From Rhizobium sp. SSA_523 (GTDB lineage Bacteria; Pseudomonadota; Alphaproteobacteria; Rhizobiales; Rhizobiaceae): a DNA stretch of 64,000 bases. The stretch is from positions 1,860,001 through 1,924,000 of the forward strand of contig NZ_CP129382.1 of NCBI RefSeq assembly GCF_030435705.1, read 5' to 3'. Positions within the stretch are counted from its first letter, which is position 1. Every line of letters begins with the position of its first letter. Shown here one piece after another: positions 24,933-33,168 of the stretch. The notes under the pieces are model-generated. The model made no database searches and was not told the origin of the DNA. It saw only the letters and a program-made list of their open reading frames with translations. The position numbers were made by a program, and so were the translations under genes.

Positions 24933-25820
24933 ATGACCCGCAACCATGGACGGATTGCCATGCAAGACACAGCCACAGGCCTTGATCTCTATCACGAAGG
25001 TCATCGCACCCGGCTGAAATGGCATCGGCTGCGGCTGAGCCTGGACGCGCCGCTCTTCAGCGCCGAGACGATGGCGCTCGGCTTTTCGCTGGGCGCCTCG
25101 ATGGAGCTTGACCTCAGGGTGCGCGGCGATGGCGGCTTCGTCGTCCTGCATGACGAGGATCTCGAAGGCGAAACAACGGGCAAGGGACCGGTCGCGGAGG
25201 CGAGCGCCGAGACGCTACGGGGGCTTCACATGCGGGCCGGCGGCGGCCCGCTGATCCTCAGCGAGGATCTCGCCCGGATGATGACGACCGCCCATCCGGA
25301 GGCGCGCTTGCAGTTCGACATGAAGGATAGACTGGCGAAGATCGGCAGCCGCGGCCTTGATCATCTGGCCGGGCATTTTGCCGGGGCCGGCCCTTCGATC
25401 ATCGTCTCGGCTGGCGATATCGACCTGATGATCGCCATCAAGGACCGGCTCCCCGGGCTTTCGCGCGGCATCGATCCGACGAACAAATTGCGCGACTTCC
25501 TGCAGACCTATGGCCCGGCCGTGGTTGAGACGGAGCTGAGGGCCGATATTCGCGGACCGGCAGAGCCCGAAATCGTCTATCTCGCCTGGCAGCTGGTGCT
25601 GTCGGCAAGCCGGATGGGCCTCGACCTGATCGGCATCTGCCATGACGAAGGATGCAAGGTGGATGCCTGGACCTTCAACCTGCAGAACCGGCTTTCCGGC
25701 TTTTCGGAGCCCGAATGGCGCGATTTTTCGGCGCTGATGGCGCTGAAGCCGGATCAGATCACGACAGATGAGGCGCCGGCAACCGAACGCGCCTGGCTTG
25801 GACGGTCTAGGGTCTGCTGA
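24933..25820 (+). CDS. Glycerophosphodiester phosphodiesterase-like protein; 3' end lies in a repeat element
   Basis: 295 aa, or 286 from ATG 24960. It follows the GDPD TIM-barrel pattern: HR in KWHRLRL, Glu in FSAETM, metal residues in ASMELDLRVRGDGGFVVLHD (about residues 64-83), and GETTGKGPV after it. Sequence is divergent from typical GlpQ/UgpQ, so the substrate may be another phosphodiester. No signal peptide, so cytoplasmic. The last residues (SRVC) and the TGA lie within the left terminal repeat of the 136-bp element at 25807, so the original C-terminus was probably different. Both candidate starts have only weak ribosome binding sites. Confidence 0.75.
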   Translation: MTRNHGRIAMQDTATGLDLYHEGHRTRLKWHRLRLSLDAPLFSAETMALGFSLGASMELDLRVRGDGGFVVLHDEDLEGETTGKGPVAEASAETLRGLHMRAGGGPLILSEDLARMMTTAHPEARLQFDMKDRLAKIGSRGLDHLAGHFAGAGPSIIVSAGDIDLMIAIKDRLPGLSRGIDPTNKLRDFLQTYGPAVVETELRADIRGPAEPEIVYLAWQLVLSASRMGLDLIGICHDEGCKVDAWTFNLQNRLSGFSEPEWRDFSALMALKPDQITTDEAPATERAWLGRSRVC

Positions 25821-25942
25821 CAATCAGGTTTCGGCGTCGCGAAGCCTTGAAAGGGGTTGACCCTTCTTTCCGGCTTCGCTTCTGAAACTGGGCTATTTTC
25901 TCGCAAACCACGGTCCAAACCCTGAATGTCAACAGACCCTGG
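25807..25942. mobile_element. MITE-like element, 136 bp, with 20-bp terminal inverted repeats
   Basis: Left end 25809-25828 (AGGGTCTGCTGACAATCAGG) and right end 25921-25940, inverse complements at 18 of 20 positions. Inside is a long imperfect hairpin, with GCGAAGCC (25839-25846) / GGCTTCGC (25872-25879) the best part. No coding capacity. The size, terminal repeats and internal symmetry fit a non-autonomous miniature element. It separates the converging GDPD-like and DUF486 genes; the GDPD-like stop is inside the left end. No transposase of matching ends is visible, and target-site duplications are not clear. Confidence 0.65.
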
Positions 25943-25953
25943 CGCAGAGCCTC

Positions 25954-26307
25954 TCATCCCCGGAAGATGAAGGATGCGCCGAGCGCGATCAGGGCAAAGC
26001 CGATCGCATGGTTCCAGGTCAGGTTCTCGCCCAGCCAGAAGACCGAAAAGGCGGAGAATACCAGAAGCGTGATGACTTCCTGGATCGTCTTGAGCTGCGC
26101 GGTCGAATAGACTTCGGACCCGATCCGGTTGGCCGGCACCGCCAGGCAATATTCGAAAAACGCAATGGCCCAGCTGACGACGATCGCGATCCAGATCGCC
26201 GTCCCCTTGTGCTTGAGATGGCCGTACCAGGCAAAGGTCATGAAGATATTGGAGGCCAGCAGCATGACGATCGGCCACACAGCCGCAGGCGAGAAGGTGA
26301 GAGGCAT
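25954..26307 (-). CDS. DUF486 (DMT-like) small membrane protein
   Basis: 117 aa with four hydrophobic helices. IVMLLASNIFMTFAWYGHLK, VSWAIAFFEYCLAVPANRIG and QLKTIQEVITLLVFSAFSVF are the conserved DUF486 blocks; the family is related to small drug/metabolite transporters but has no proven substrate. ATG 26307 (MPLTFSPAAV) matches the family start; an upstream extension to 26364 is open but not conserved in character. GGAA lies upstream. Its stop is 12 bp from the MITE-like element. Confidence 0.83.
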   Translation of the reverse strand: MPLTFSPAAVWPIVMLLASNIFMTFAWYGHLKHKGTAIWIAIVVSWAIAFFEYCLAVPANRIGSEVYSTAQLKTIQEVITLLVFSAFSVFWLGENLTWNHAIGFALIALGASFIFRG

Positions 26308-26389
26308 AACGCAGTTCCGAATGAGACAAGATGATGAAGCAAATGATGAAGCAACCTCTTGCACCGGTGCGCGTCAACTTCAAGGCATG

Positions 26390-26415
26390 AAAAAAGCCCG
26401 GCTTGCGCCAGGCTT
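26390..26415 (-). terminator. Terminator of the 26537-26878 gene
   Basis: Stem AAGCC-GGC / GCC-GGCTT with one mismatch; on the minus strand it is followed by TTTTTT (the A-run at 26390-26395). It is 121 bp downstream of the stop at 26537. Confidence 0.65.
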
Positions 26416-26536
26416 CTCGAATGCTGCATCGTGCCGACTGCGATCGGCCTTGAAGGATCGGAGCAGGATCGGAGCCGGCTTGTCCGCCAACCGCTTGGGC
26501 TGCGCAGGAAGATCCGGCTCGGATCGCTGATGATGC

Positions 26537-26878
26537 TCAGATTTCCGGGCAGCCGCGCTCGTTGGCGAAGCTGACGCGACGCACGCCACGGCGCGTATCG
26601 CCTTCCACGATGATGCGGCCGGGCGTGACCCGGACCACTTCAGGATCGCGCAGGCCAAGATCACGCGCTGCAGCGCGGGCTTCGCGTTCGCTGCAACCGC
26701 GCGGACCGCGGCGGTCGTCGCGACGGCGGTCGGCATCACGCGGGTCGCGAATGACCGGGCGCACGCCATCCGGCCCGATACGCAGTTCGACGTCCTGGGC
26801 ACGAGCGGGCGACGAGGTTGCAAGACCTGCAACCGTCACGGCGAGTGCCAGGCCTGTGGCTTGGATCACCTTCAACAT
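26537..26878 (-). CDS. Secreted basic hypothetical protein
   Basis: 113 aa with a Sec signal peptide (MLKVIQATGLALAVTVAGLA, cleavage after ARA-QD likely). The mature part has an Arg/Asp-rich run (RDPRDADRRRDDRRGPRG) and two cysteines (GCSERE near residue 62 and RGCPEI at the end) that could form a disulfide. The segment DLGLRDPEVVRVTPGRIIVE looks like a small beta-rich domain. Similar small periplasmic proteins occur in Rhizobiaceae without assigned function. AGGAGG-like sequence precedes the ATG. Confidence 0.72.
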   Translation of the reverse strand: MLKVIQATGLALAVTVAGLATSSPARAQDVELRIGPDGVRPVIRDPRDADRRRDDRRGPRGCSEREARAAARDLGLRDPEVVRVTPGRIIVEGDTRRGVRRVSFANERGCPEI

Positions 26879-27154
26879 TAGTCCTCCTTGGTGTCGCTCT
26901 GCGGCGGCACGAATTTATCTATCGCCCGGCTTGAACGCGTAGCGCCGATCCGGGTTCCCCACTGTGGTGTGCATTATTTTGTTTGCGAAGCGGCAGAGGG
27001 GCCGCCAAGGCGCGTGCCAACAGCTATTTTTGCATCAAGGCCCGTCACTTGAGCCCACATTGCCAAAAATCTCAAGCCGCAGGCCCGGCGGCCGTGTGTC
27101 CCCCTCGCCCGCATGCCCCCTCGCCCTCGGGTCCCTCGCCCGGCTTCCTGCGCC

Positions 27155-27985
27155 TCAGCGGGCGATCAGCAGCGGTACCGGCGGCTCCTCCAGCATGGAT
27201 TGCGTCACACCGCCAAACACACGCTCGCGCAGGCGCGAATGGCCATAAGCCCCCATGACGATCAGATCCGCACCGATCTCAAGGGCATGTGCCTTGAGAA
27301 TATCCTCGATCGGCCGTCCGCCGCTCGGCAGCTGATCGACAGTGACATTTATGCCGTGGCGCGCCAGGAAAGTCGCCACATCGGCGCCGGGCTCGCCGCC
27401 GCTGCCGTGATAGGAGGCATCCGGATCCACCAGGACCACATGCACCTTGTCCGCCCGGCCGAAGAGGTCCATGGCTTCCCGCGCCGCGCGGCCCGCTTCG
27501 GCACGCGAATTCCACGCCAGCATCACCGTCTTCAACTGGTCCGGCCCCGTATCGCGCACCGGCAAAAGAAGCATGGGCCGCTGCGCATCGAAGACAGCGC
27601 CGTCGACCACGGCATTGAGGATCGTCGCCTCCGAGCGCGTGCGATGGCCCATCACCACGAGATCGGCATAGAGGGCGCGCTGGAAGACGAGATCGGCAAG
27701 GAACGGCCTCTCGGTGTAATAGCGTTCCAGATCGAAGGGAATGGCCGCAGTCTCGCAGATGGCCTTCACCTTGTCGGCCGCCGCGTGCAGGATGCGGATG
27801 TCCTCGACCCGGCTGTCCAGCCACTGCGTGCCCACGGGATAATCGCCGATGGTGGGCGGCGCGGAGACATCCACGACGAGAACGGACAGATGCGCATTAA
27901 ACTGCGCCGCCATCTCGATGGCAGCGTGGATATCCGCCCCCTCTTCCTTGCTTCCCAGTATCGCCAGAATTGTCTTGAACGGCAT
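27155..27985 (-). CDS. Universal stress protein, two UspA domains
   Basis: 276 aa, about twice the length of a single UspA. The second domain has the complete ATP-binding pattern G-2x-G-9x-G-(S/T) in GAYGHSRLRERVFGGVTQ (about residues 249-266); the first has VVMGHRTRSEATILNAVVDG, with the pattern partly lost. Cytoplasmic. ATG 27985 (MPFKTILAIL) has GAGGAGG six bases upstream; the longer frame to 28183 is not family sequence. A TTGAT-N4-GTCAA box lies 74 bp upstream, so oxygen-responsive control by FNR/FixK is likely. It follows the PfkB kinase gene on the same strand. Confidence 0.88.
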   Translation of the reverse strand: MPFKTILAILGSKEEGADIHAAIEMAAQFNAHLSVLVVDVSAPPTIGDYPVGTQWLDSRVEDIRILHAAADKVKAICETAAIPFDLERYYTERPFLADLVFQRALYADLVVMGHRTRSEATILNAVVDGAVFDAQRPMLLLPVRDTGPDQLKTVMLAWNSRAEAGRAAREAMDLFGRADKVHVVLVDPDASYHGSGGEPGADVATFLARHGINVTVDQLPSGGRPIEDILKAHALEIGADLIVMGAYGHSRLRERVFGGVTQSMLEEPPVPLLIAR

Positions 27986-28058
27986 GATCGACCTCCTCAA
28001 CCTTTGCGAGCCACCCGGCTCTTCAGTTGAACCATAGCGGCGCCGCACAGAGCGGGGA

Positions 28059-28072
28059 TTGATCCGGGTCAA
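28059..28072. promoter_or_regulatory. FNR/FixK-type binding site
   Basis: TTGATCCGGGTCAA, one mismatch from the consensus TTGAT-N4-ATCAA bound by FNR, FnrN and FixK. It is 74 bp upstream of the universal stress protein ATG, in the 107-bp gap between the pfkB-like gene and that gene, a position that suits a class II activator site. FixK-controlled usp genes are known in rhizobia. Confidence 0.6.
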
Positions 28073-28092
28073 CCCCGAGGCAAGAAAGCTGA

Positions 28093-29070
28093 TTACCCGC
28101 CGGAAACCCAATCGAGGCGATCCGGATCGCCCGTATCGAGGCAGGCCTGCCGGTAAAGCGCCAGGATGTCGGCGCGCCGGCAAAGATCGGTTCCCGGCGT
28201 CATCACCGCGGCGGCGCCGGCGGCCAATCCAAACCGGAAGGCCCGCTGCAGGGCCTGCCCACGCGAGAGCGCAAAGACCATGGCCCCGACGAAACTGTCT
28301 CCGGCGCCGACCGCAGAGCGAACCGGGACGAGGATGGCCGGCAGGCGCGTCCTGCCCTCGGCATTGATCAGCATGGCCCCATCCGCGCCCAGCGTCAGGG
28401 CGATCACCTGTGCCTTGCCGCGGGCCACGAGATCCGAAGCGACATCGGCGGCAGCCTGCACGTCCAGGCTATGGCCCACCAGTCTTTCCAATTCGCTGAG
28501 GCTCGGCTTGAACAGGTAGATGCCGCCTTCCGCAAGAGCCGCCGCCAAAGCCTCGCCGGATGCATCCAGCACGAAGCGGGCGCCCGCCCGCGCGGCGATC
28601 CGGCTGATCCTGGCATAGGTATCCGGCGCCGCGCCGCGCGGGAGACTGCCGCTGGCAACCATATAACGGGCGGGCAGGCTTTCCAGCGCCAAGAGCACGC
28701 GATCGATCTCGATCGCACTGACCACCGGCCCTTCCGGCACGAAACGATATTCCTGCCCGGTCTCAGTCTCATAGACCATGACCGCGATACGGACCTCGCC
28801 CTGCATGGGGAGAATGTGCAGCTTGAAGGGCATTGCCGAAAGCGCCGCGGCCAGAAGCTGGCCGGTGGCGCCGCCCGAGAGGACCACGACATCCGCTTCG
28901 CCGCCCGCTTCGCCTTTAAGTTCGACAAGGACACGGGCGACATTGATGCCGCCGCCGCCGACATCCTGCCTTTGGTTGCGCACCCGCATCTTGTGCGTGG
29001 CAACCACGCGGTCCACCTCGTTGGACAGGTCGAGCGTCGGATTGAGGGTGATACACACAATGTCGGACAT
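28093..29070 (-). CDS. PfkB-family sugar kinase (1-phosphofructokinase-like)
   Basis: 325 aa ribokinase-fold kinase. ITLNPTLDLSNEVDR at the start and RQDVGGGGINVARVL (about residue 34) are the PfkB N-terminal signature; VRSAVGAGDSFVGAMVFAL near residue 255 carries the catalytic Asp and the anion hole GAGD. The opening ITLNPTLD favours the FruK/LacC/PfkB branch acting on phosphorylated hexoses. ATG 29070 (MSDIVCITLN) is chosen over 29085 by family fit. Next to a universal stress protein on the same strand; such pairs occur in low-oxygen regulons of other bacteria. Confidence 0.88.
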   Translation of the reverse strand: MSDIVCITLNPTLDLSNEVDRVVATHKMRVRNQRQDVGGGGINVARVLVELKGEAGGEADVVVLSGGATGQLLAAALSAMPFKLHILPMQGEVRIAVMVYETETGQEYRFVPEGPVVSAIEIDRVLLALESLPARYMVASGSLPRGAAPDTYARISRIAARAGARFVLDASGEALAAALAEGGIYLFKPSLSELERLVGHSLDVQAAADVASDLVARGKAQVIALTLGADGAMLINAEGRTRLPAILVPVRSAVGAGDSFVGAMVFALSRGQALQRAFRFGLAAGAAAVMTPGTDLCRRADILALYRQACLDTGDPDRLDWVSGG

Positions 29071-29571
29071 GCCTGCCTCTTTCAAAACGGGTTCGACGGC
29101 GGTTTGCCATCCAATGGCGACACCCTAACGAATGAGCGGCGCCCTTGTTTGATTTCGCGCATCCGCCTGCCTTAAAAATCAGACGCCGCGCGCCGCATCC
29201 GCCCATGCTGCACCTGCGAAGACCGGGGGCCAGGCGAGGTGACAAGCGATGGAAAGCAGCAGCCCCACCGCCTGAAGACGCAGGAAAGACGGCCGGAGCG
29301 GAGCGGGACGGTGGTAAAAAGAGGACCGAAACCGGCCGCGAAAGCGGATGCAAATCGGGAAAATCCCTTGATTTGCCCAAAAATTAATCAGGTTTTCAAT
29401 GATCATGATGAAATTCTGCCGCTTTTGCGGCTTTTGCGCAGTTTACCGCTTTGATTCGCGCGTCGGACCGCCTATCTATGGTGCGCCGCGGAAACTTTTG
29501 CTCCCGCGACATCCTTTGCTGCTGAACATGCCTTATCCGGCCCGTCGGCCGGCATATCAAAGGAGTGTAGA
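29071..29571. other. Intergenic region between the pfkB-like and HTH genes
   Basis: No gene seen. It holds a small GCCGC-TTTT-GCGGC hairpin followed by TTTT (29418-29435) and a plausible sigma-70 type promoter, TTGATT (29451-29456), 16-bp spacer, TATCTA (29473-29478), which would give the downstream HTH gene a leader of about 85 nt. The AT-rich part around 29380-29410 is unlike the flanking DNA. Confidence 0.4.
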
Positions 29572-29793
29572 ATGACTATCGCTCAAAACAATATTGAGTC
29601 CGTATCCTCTGTGTCCATTGCATCCACGCTTGCCGACGCGCGACGCGCGGCAGGATACAGTCTGGATGATCTGGCCATTACCTGTGGCCTGACAGTCGAT
29701 GAACTGGAAGCCATCGAGGGCGGCTCAGATCTCGACCCCGCGCGACTGCAGCGGGTAGCCAGCGCCCTGCAACTGCGCCAGCTGATACTCTAA
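29572..29793 (+). CDS. Small XRE-type helix-turn-helix protein
   Basis: 73 aa. Residues 19-65 form a short HTH_3/Cro-C1 domain: ADARRAAGYSLDDLAITCGL, then TVDELEAIEGGSDLDPARLQ, matching helices 1-4 of the fold, but the protein ends right after it. So it is a DNA-binding domain without a sensor or dimerisation part. Ribosome binding site AAAGGAG is good, and a promoter-like sequence lies about 95 bp upstream. No toxin or phage gene is adjacent, so it may be a stand-alone regulator; targets unknown. Confidence 0.75.
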   Translation: MTIAQNNIESVSSVSIASTLADARRAAGYSLDDLAITCGLTVDELEAIEGGSDLDPARLQRVASALQLRQLIL

Positions 29794-29922
29794 CGCGGCA
29801 GGGCGAGACCGGTGAACGGCTCTCGCCTGCAACGCCCTCGGGTTTCCGACCGGTTGGATGATGAACGATCGGATCTGAATTTCAGGCTCGCTCGCCCGCG
29901 ATATAACCGGGCGGCAGACAAT

Positions 29923-29951
29923 AAAAAAGGGCGCCACGAAAACGTGCGCCC
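29923..29951 (-). terminator. Terminator downstream of tRNA-Met
   Basis: GGGCGC-ACG / CGT-GCGCCC stem with one bulge; on the minus strand it is followed by TTTTTTATT. It lies about 60 bp past the tRNA 3' end and is also downstream of the convergent HTH gene. Confidence 0.8.
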
Positions 29952-29970
29952 TGACCATCAGACAACTCAG

Positions 29971-30012
29971 CCATCAGTGCTCAACCATCAGTGCTGAACC
30001 ATCAGTGATTGA
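29971..30012. repeat. 14-bp tandem repeat in the tRNA-Met 3' trailer
   Basis: Three units: CCATCAGTGCTCAA (29971), CCATCAGTGCTGAA (29985) and CCATCAGTGATTGA (29999), ending 2 bp from the tRNA 3' end. Transcription of the tRNA to the terminator at 29923 would include all three. Confidence 0.88.
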
Positions 30013-30014
30013 GG

Positions 30015-30091
30015 TGGTAGCGGGGGGCGGACTTGAACCGCCGACCTTGGGGTTATGAATCCCACGCTCTAACCACCTGAGCTACCCCGCC
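30015..30091 (-). tRNA. tRNA-Met (CAU), elongator type
   Basis: 77 nt cloverleaf with encoded CCA. Acceptor GGCGGGG pairs with CCCCGCT-type 3' strand; D-arm GCTC/GAGC; anticodon loop TTCATAA with CAT at positions 34-36; T-arm GGCGG-TTCAAGT-CCGCC. One A-C pair at the base of the anticodon loop. The G1-C72 pair argues against initiator tRNA, which has a 1-72 mismatch. tRNA-Ile2 (CAU, lysidine-modified) is the alternative, but the sequence resembles rhizobial tRNA-Met. Confidence 0.92.
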
Positions 30092-30272
30092 ACACCGCGC
30101 CCCGGTTCGCTTCGAAAAGCGGCCCCGTCCGGCGCGATGGGGGCTTATAGAGTGATGCTCCGACCAAAGTCAAGCATGCGATCTTGAAAAAACCCTCATG
30201 CTTCCACAGGCCCAGGGCAGGTCTTGCCCCCGCCCTTCTGCATGCCCTTGCGCAGCGGCAAATGCCTGCGTT

Positions 30273-31469
30273 TCAGGCCGCCGCCGGGGTGGCAAGAACC
30301 GCTTTCAGGGCGGCTTCGGCCGAGGCCGCGCGTTCCGACCGCTCGATGAAACCGCCGCCCCAGACGCGCGCATCGGCGCCTTCCGCCGAATAGAGCACAC
30401 AGGCCTGGCCCGGCGCCACGCCAGCCTCGCCGATCGCCAGATCCACATAGACGCCCGTTTCGTCGCAAAACAGCGTCGCCGGTGTCGGCGGCCGCGTCGA
30501 ACGAACCTTGGCGAAGCAGGCAAAGCCCTGGCGCGCATCCTCCTGAAGCGGGCGGTCGCCGATCCAGTTCATGTCGCGCAGATAGACCCGATGCGTGTCC
30601 AGCGCTTCCCGCGGACCAACGATGACGCGGCGCGACCGGGCATCGAGAAACACGACATAGAGCGGATCGCCGGTGGCGACGCCGAGGCCTTTGCGCTGGC
30701 CGATCGTATAATGCACGATGCCGTCATGACGGCCGAGAACCCGGCCGTCCAGATGCACGATATCGCCGGCAAGCGCCGCATTCGGCTTCACCTTGCTGAT
30801 GATATCGGAATAGCGGCCCTGCGGCACGAAACAGATATCCTGGCTATCAGCCTTTTTCGCCACCACCAGGCCCATTTCCTCGGCCAGCGCGCGTACCTGT
30901 GCCTTCGACATGCCGCCCAGCGGAAAGCGCAGGTAATCGATCTGCTCCTGCGTGGTGGCAAACAGGAACCAGCTCTGGTCGCGATCCGCATCGACAGGCC
31001 GGAACAGCGCGCGACGGTTCGGGTTTTCGGCGGTCGGATTTCTGCTGGAGCGGATATAATGGCCGGTGGCCAGCGCATCGGCACCGAGATCGCGCGCTGT
31101 CGCCAGAAGATCGGCGAATTTGACCGTCTGGTTGCAGGCCACGCAGGGCACCGGCGTTTCGCCCATGGCATAGGCTTCGGCAAAGGGGTTGATCACCGTC
31201 TCGCGGAAGCGCTTCTCGTAATCCAGGACGTAATGGGGAATGCCCAGCGTCTCGGACACACGCCGCGCATCGTCGATATCCTGTCCCGCGCAGCAGGAGC
31301 CGGCCCGGTGAACCGCCGCGCCATGATCGTAAAGCTGCAGCGTAATGCCCAGCACGTCATAGCCCTGGCGCTTCAGGAGACCCGCCACGACGGAGGAATC
31401 CACGCCGCCCGACATGGCAACGACGATGCGCGTATCTTCCGGCTTCTTGTCAAAATCCAGCGTATTCAC
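30273..31469 (-). CDS. mnmA: tRNA-specific 2-thiouridylase MnmA
   Basis: 398 aa; puts the 2-thio group on U34 of Lys, Glu and Gln tRNAs, using sulfur relayed to a persulfide Cys. PP-loop [12 protein letters not shown] (near residue 17), first catalytic Cys region [12 protein letters not shown], second Cys in [11 protein letters not shown], and [18 protein letters not shown] of the central domain. GTG 31469 (then NTLDFDKK) matches the usual family start; a longer frame to 31520 adds a Cys-rich stretch that does not look conserved. Monocistronic, transcribed towards the tRNA-Met gene. Confidence 0.93.
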   Translation of the reverse strand: MNTLDFDKKPEDTRIVVAMSGGVDSSVVAGLLKRQGYDVLGITLQLYDHGAAVHRAGSCCAGQDIDDARRVSETLGIPHYVLDYEKRFRETVINPFAEAYAMGETPVPCVACNQTVKFADLLATARDLGADALATGHYIRSSRNPTAENPNRRALFRPVDADRDQSWFLFATTQEQIDYLRFPLGGMSKAQVRALAEEMGLVVAKKADSQDICFVPQGRYSDIISKVKPNAALAGDIVHLDGRVLGRHDGIVHYTIGQRKGLGVATGDPLYVVFLDARSRRVIVGPREALDTHRVYLRDMNWIGDRPLQEDARQGFACFAKVRSTRPPTPATLFCDETGVYVDLAIGEAGVAPGQACVLYSAEGADARVWGGGFIERSERAASAEAALKAVLATPAAA

Positions 31470-31809
31470 AGGAACACTCTCTTCATCGCAGGAACACGGT
31501 TCATATCTTGGAGGCGACATCCCTAAGCGCCTTATCCCGCAGGCGCATCACCGAATGGCGCAGCGGGATCATGGCCGCTCCGGGCGGCTGCAAGAGGCCG
31601 GGCCGAGCGCATTTACAATAGGCAGGCACAATAGGCAGTCAGGATCGCCAGGCACAAGGTGCAGCCATGCACAATGGCAAGCATGGCTGTTCGGCCGCCT
31701 TTCACATGAACTGCGATATAGAAAGAAAGGCCTTAAAACGCAAGGCTCGCTATGCTCCAAGCCCTCCGGCATCGCTCAGGAGCGCATCATGGATTGCAAG
31801 CGCTGCCGG
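31470..31809. other. Intergenic region upstream of mnmA
   Basis: 340 bp between mnmA and the mscS-type gene, both minus strand. I see no gene, RNA or strong terminator. Two short CAATAGGCA(G) direct repeats occur near 31616-31640. It must contain the promoter of mnmA, which I cannot place with confidence. Confidence 0.3.
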
Positions 31810-32946
31810 TCAGGAACTCATCGCATGGCCAGCGCCATTGCCGGCATAGCCTGCTGCGGCCGTCCGCAGGCCCTCGCCGTCCGGCGCCTGCGCCCGCACC
31901 CGCGGCAGCGCACCGGGATAATCCTGCTGGATGAAGGCGATCAGCTTCTCGCGCATCTCGCAGCGCAGGTCAAAGGCGCGTCCCGCATCGCCCGCCGAGA
32001 CGAGGATGCGGACCTCCATCACGTTTTCCTTGAAATCGGTCACCGCCACATTCACCACATCGCGGTCCCAGAGCGGCGAAGCGGCGGCAATTTCCTCCAC
32101 CTTGCGGCGCAGGACCGAGATCGGCACGGTGTAATCGAGATAGATCATCACGGTGCCGATGAGCGAAGAGCCTTCACGCGTCCAGTTCTGAAAGGGCTTT
32201 TCGATGAAATAGCCGAGCGGCAGGATCAGCCGGCGCCAGTCCCACAGCTTGACGACGACATAAGTTGAGGTGATCTCCTCCACTTTGCCCCACTCGCCCT
32301 CCACCAGCAGCGCATCGTCAATGCGGATCGGCTGCGTGATGGCAAGCTGAATGCCGGCAAACAGGTTCTTCAGGACCGGCTGCAACGCAAGGCCGAGCAC
32401 GATGCCGGCAACGCCGGCCGAGGCCATCAGCGATACGCCGTATTGCCGCACCGCCGGAAAGGTCATCAGCGCAGCCGACAGCGTGAAGGCGATGATCAGC
32501 GTCGCCGCCACGCGCTCCATAATGCGCGATTGGGTGACATGCTTGCGCGCCAGGAGATTGTCCTCGGCATCCAGCTTGAAGCGGCGCAGATAGACCGTCG
32601 TCCAGATATGCAGCGTGGTGCGCGACATCCAGCCGATGAGGATGATGAAGCACAGGAGGAGCATGTGGCGGATAATGCTGGTTTCCTGCGCGCTCAAGGG
32701 GGCGATGCTGACCGCCGGCGCCATGACCCAGGTGACGATGGCCAGCCGCAGCGGCTGCTCGGTTCTCGACACCAGCGAGCGCCAGAAGAGATCGCGATTG
32801 GCGGCAAACCGCGTCAGGCCGCGAAAAACGATACGGTGGACGAGCCAGCCGATGAGGACGGCAGCAATGAGTGTCATCATGCTCAGCAGCCAGTCGGGCA
32901 GCCAGCGGATGACGGTTTCGATGACCTGTTCAAGACGCTGTTCCAT
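31810..32946 (-). CDS. Mechanosensitive ion channel, MscS family
   Basis: 378 aa. Four hydrophobic helices precede the pore: WLLSMMTLIAAVLIGWLV, ATLIIAFTLSAALM and others, then the pore-lining TM3 SAGVAGIVLGLALQPVLKNL (Gly/Ala-rich as in MscS) and the beta domain RIDDALLVEGEWGKVEEITS. The C-terminal alpha/beta cytoplasmic cage follows and ends in an unrelated polar tail. Releases solutes on osmotic downshock. ATG 32946 (MEQRLEQVIE) is used; the upstream extension to 33027 is not family-like. It is larger than E. coli MscS (286 aa) by an extra N-terminal helix pair. Confidence 0.88.
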   Translation of the reverse strand: MEQRLEQVIETVIRWLPDWLLSMMTLIAAVLIGWLVHRIVFRGLTRFAANRDLFWRSLVSRTEQPLRLAIVTWVMAPAVSIAPLSAQETSIIRHMLLLCFIILIGWMSRTTLHIWTTVYLRRFKLDAEDNLLARKHVTQSRIMERVAATLIIAFTLSAALMTFPAVRQYGVSLMASAGVAGIVLGLALQPVLKNLFAGIQLAITQPIRIDDALLVEGEWGKVEEITSTYVVVKLWDWRRLILPLGYFIEKPFQNWTREGSSLIGTVMIYLDYTVPISVLRRKVEEIAAASPLWDRDVVNVAVTDFKENVMEVRILVSAGDAGRAFDLRCEMREKLIAFIQQDYPGALPRVRAQAPDGEGLRTAAAGYAGNGAGHAMSS

Positions 32947-33168
32947 AGCCCCGCAGTTAGGGTGCAATGCAGCAGAGAAAAGGGTGAAAGCCTGACAAAT
33001 TGGTGTGGCGGCTTCGCAGGCGCACATTTTGACCCCACTCTGTGGGCGAGGAACCTATGGCCCGGCCGGTCATTAGGCTTGCGCCGGAAGCGCAACAGGA
33101 TGGTCTGGCCCGTCGCGACAGGCGGACTGTAATCAAACCCAGTTCCATTTTGCAAAGAGAGGCGAGCA

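Noticed and set aside
29086..29200. Second FNR-type box in front of the PfkB kinase (TTGATTTCGCGCAT)
   Set aside because: The right half does not match ATCAA; only the box at 28059 is convincing.
31569..31772. 67-codon minus-strand frame upstream of mnmA
   Set aside because: Cys/Arg/His-rich composition, no ribosome binding site, no similarity to any family I know.
32947..33168. Sequence near 33030 resembling an insertion sequence end (TTTTGACCCCA)
   Set aside because: No matching opposite end, no transposase fragment and no target duplication in the surroundings.
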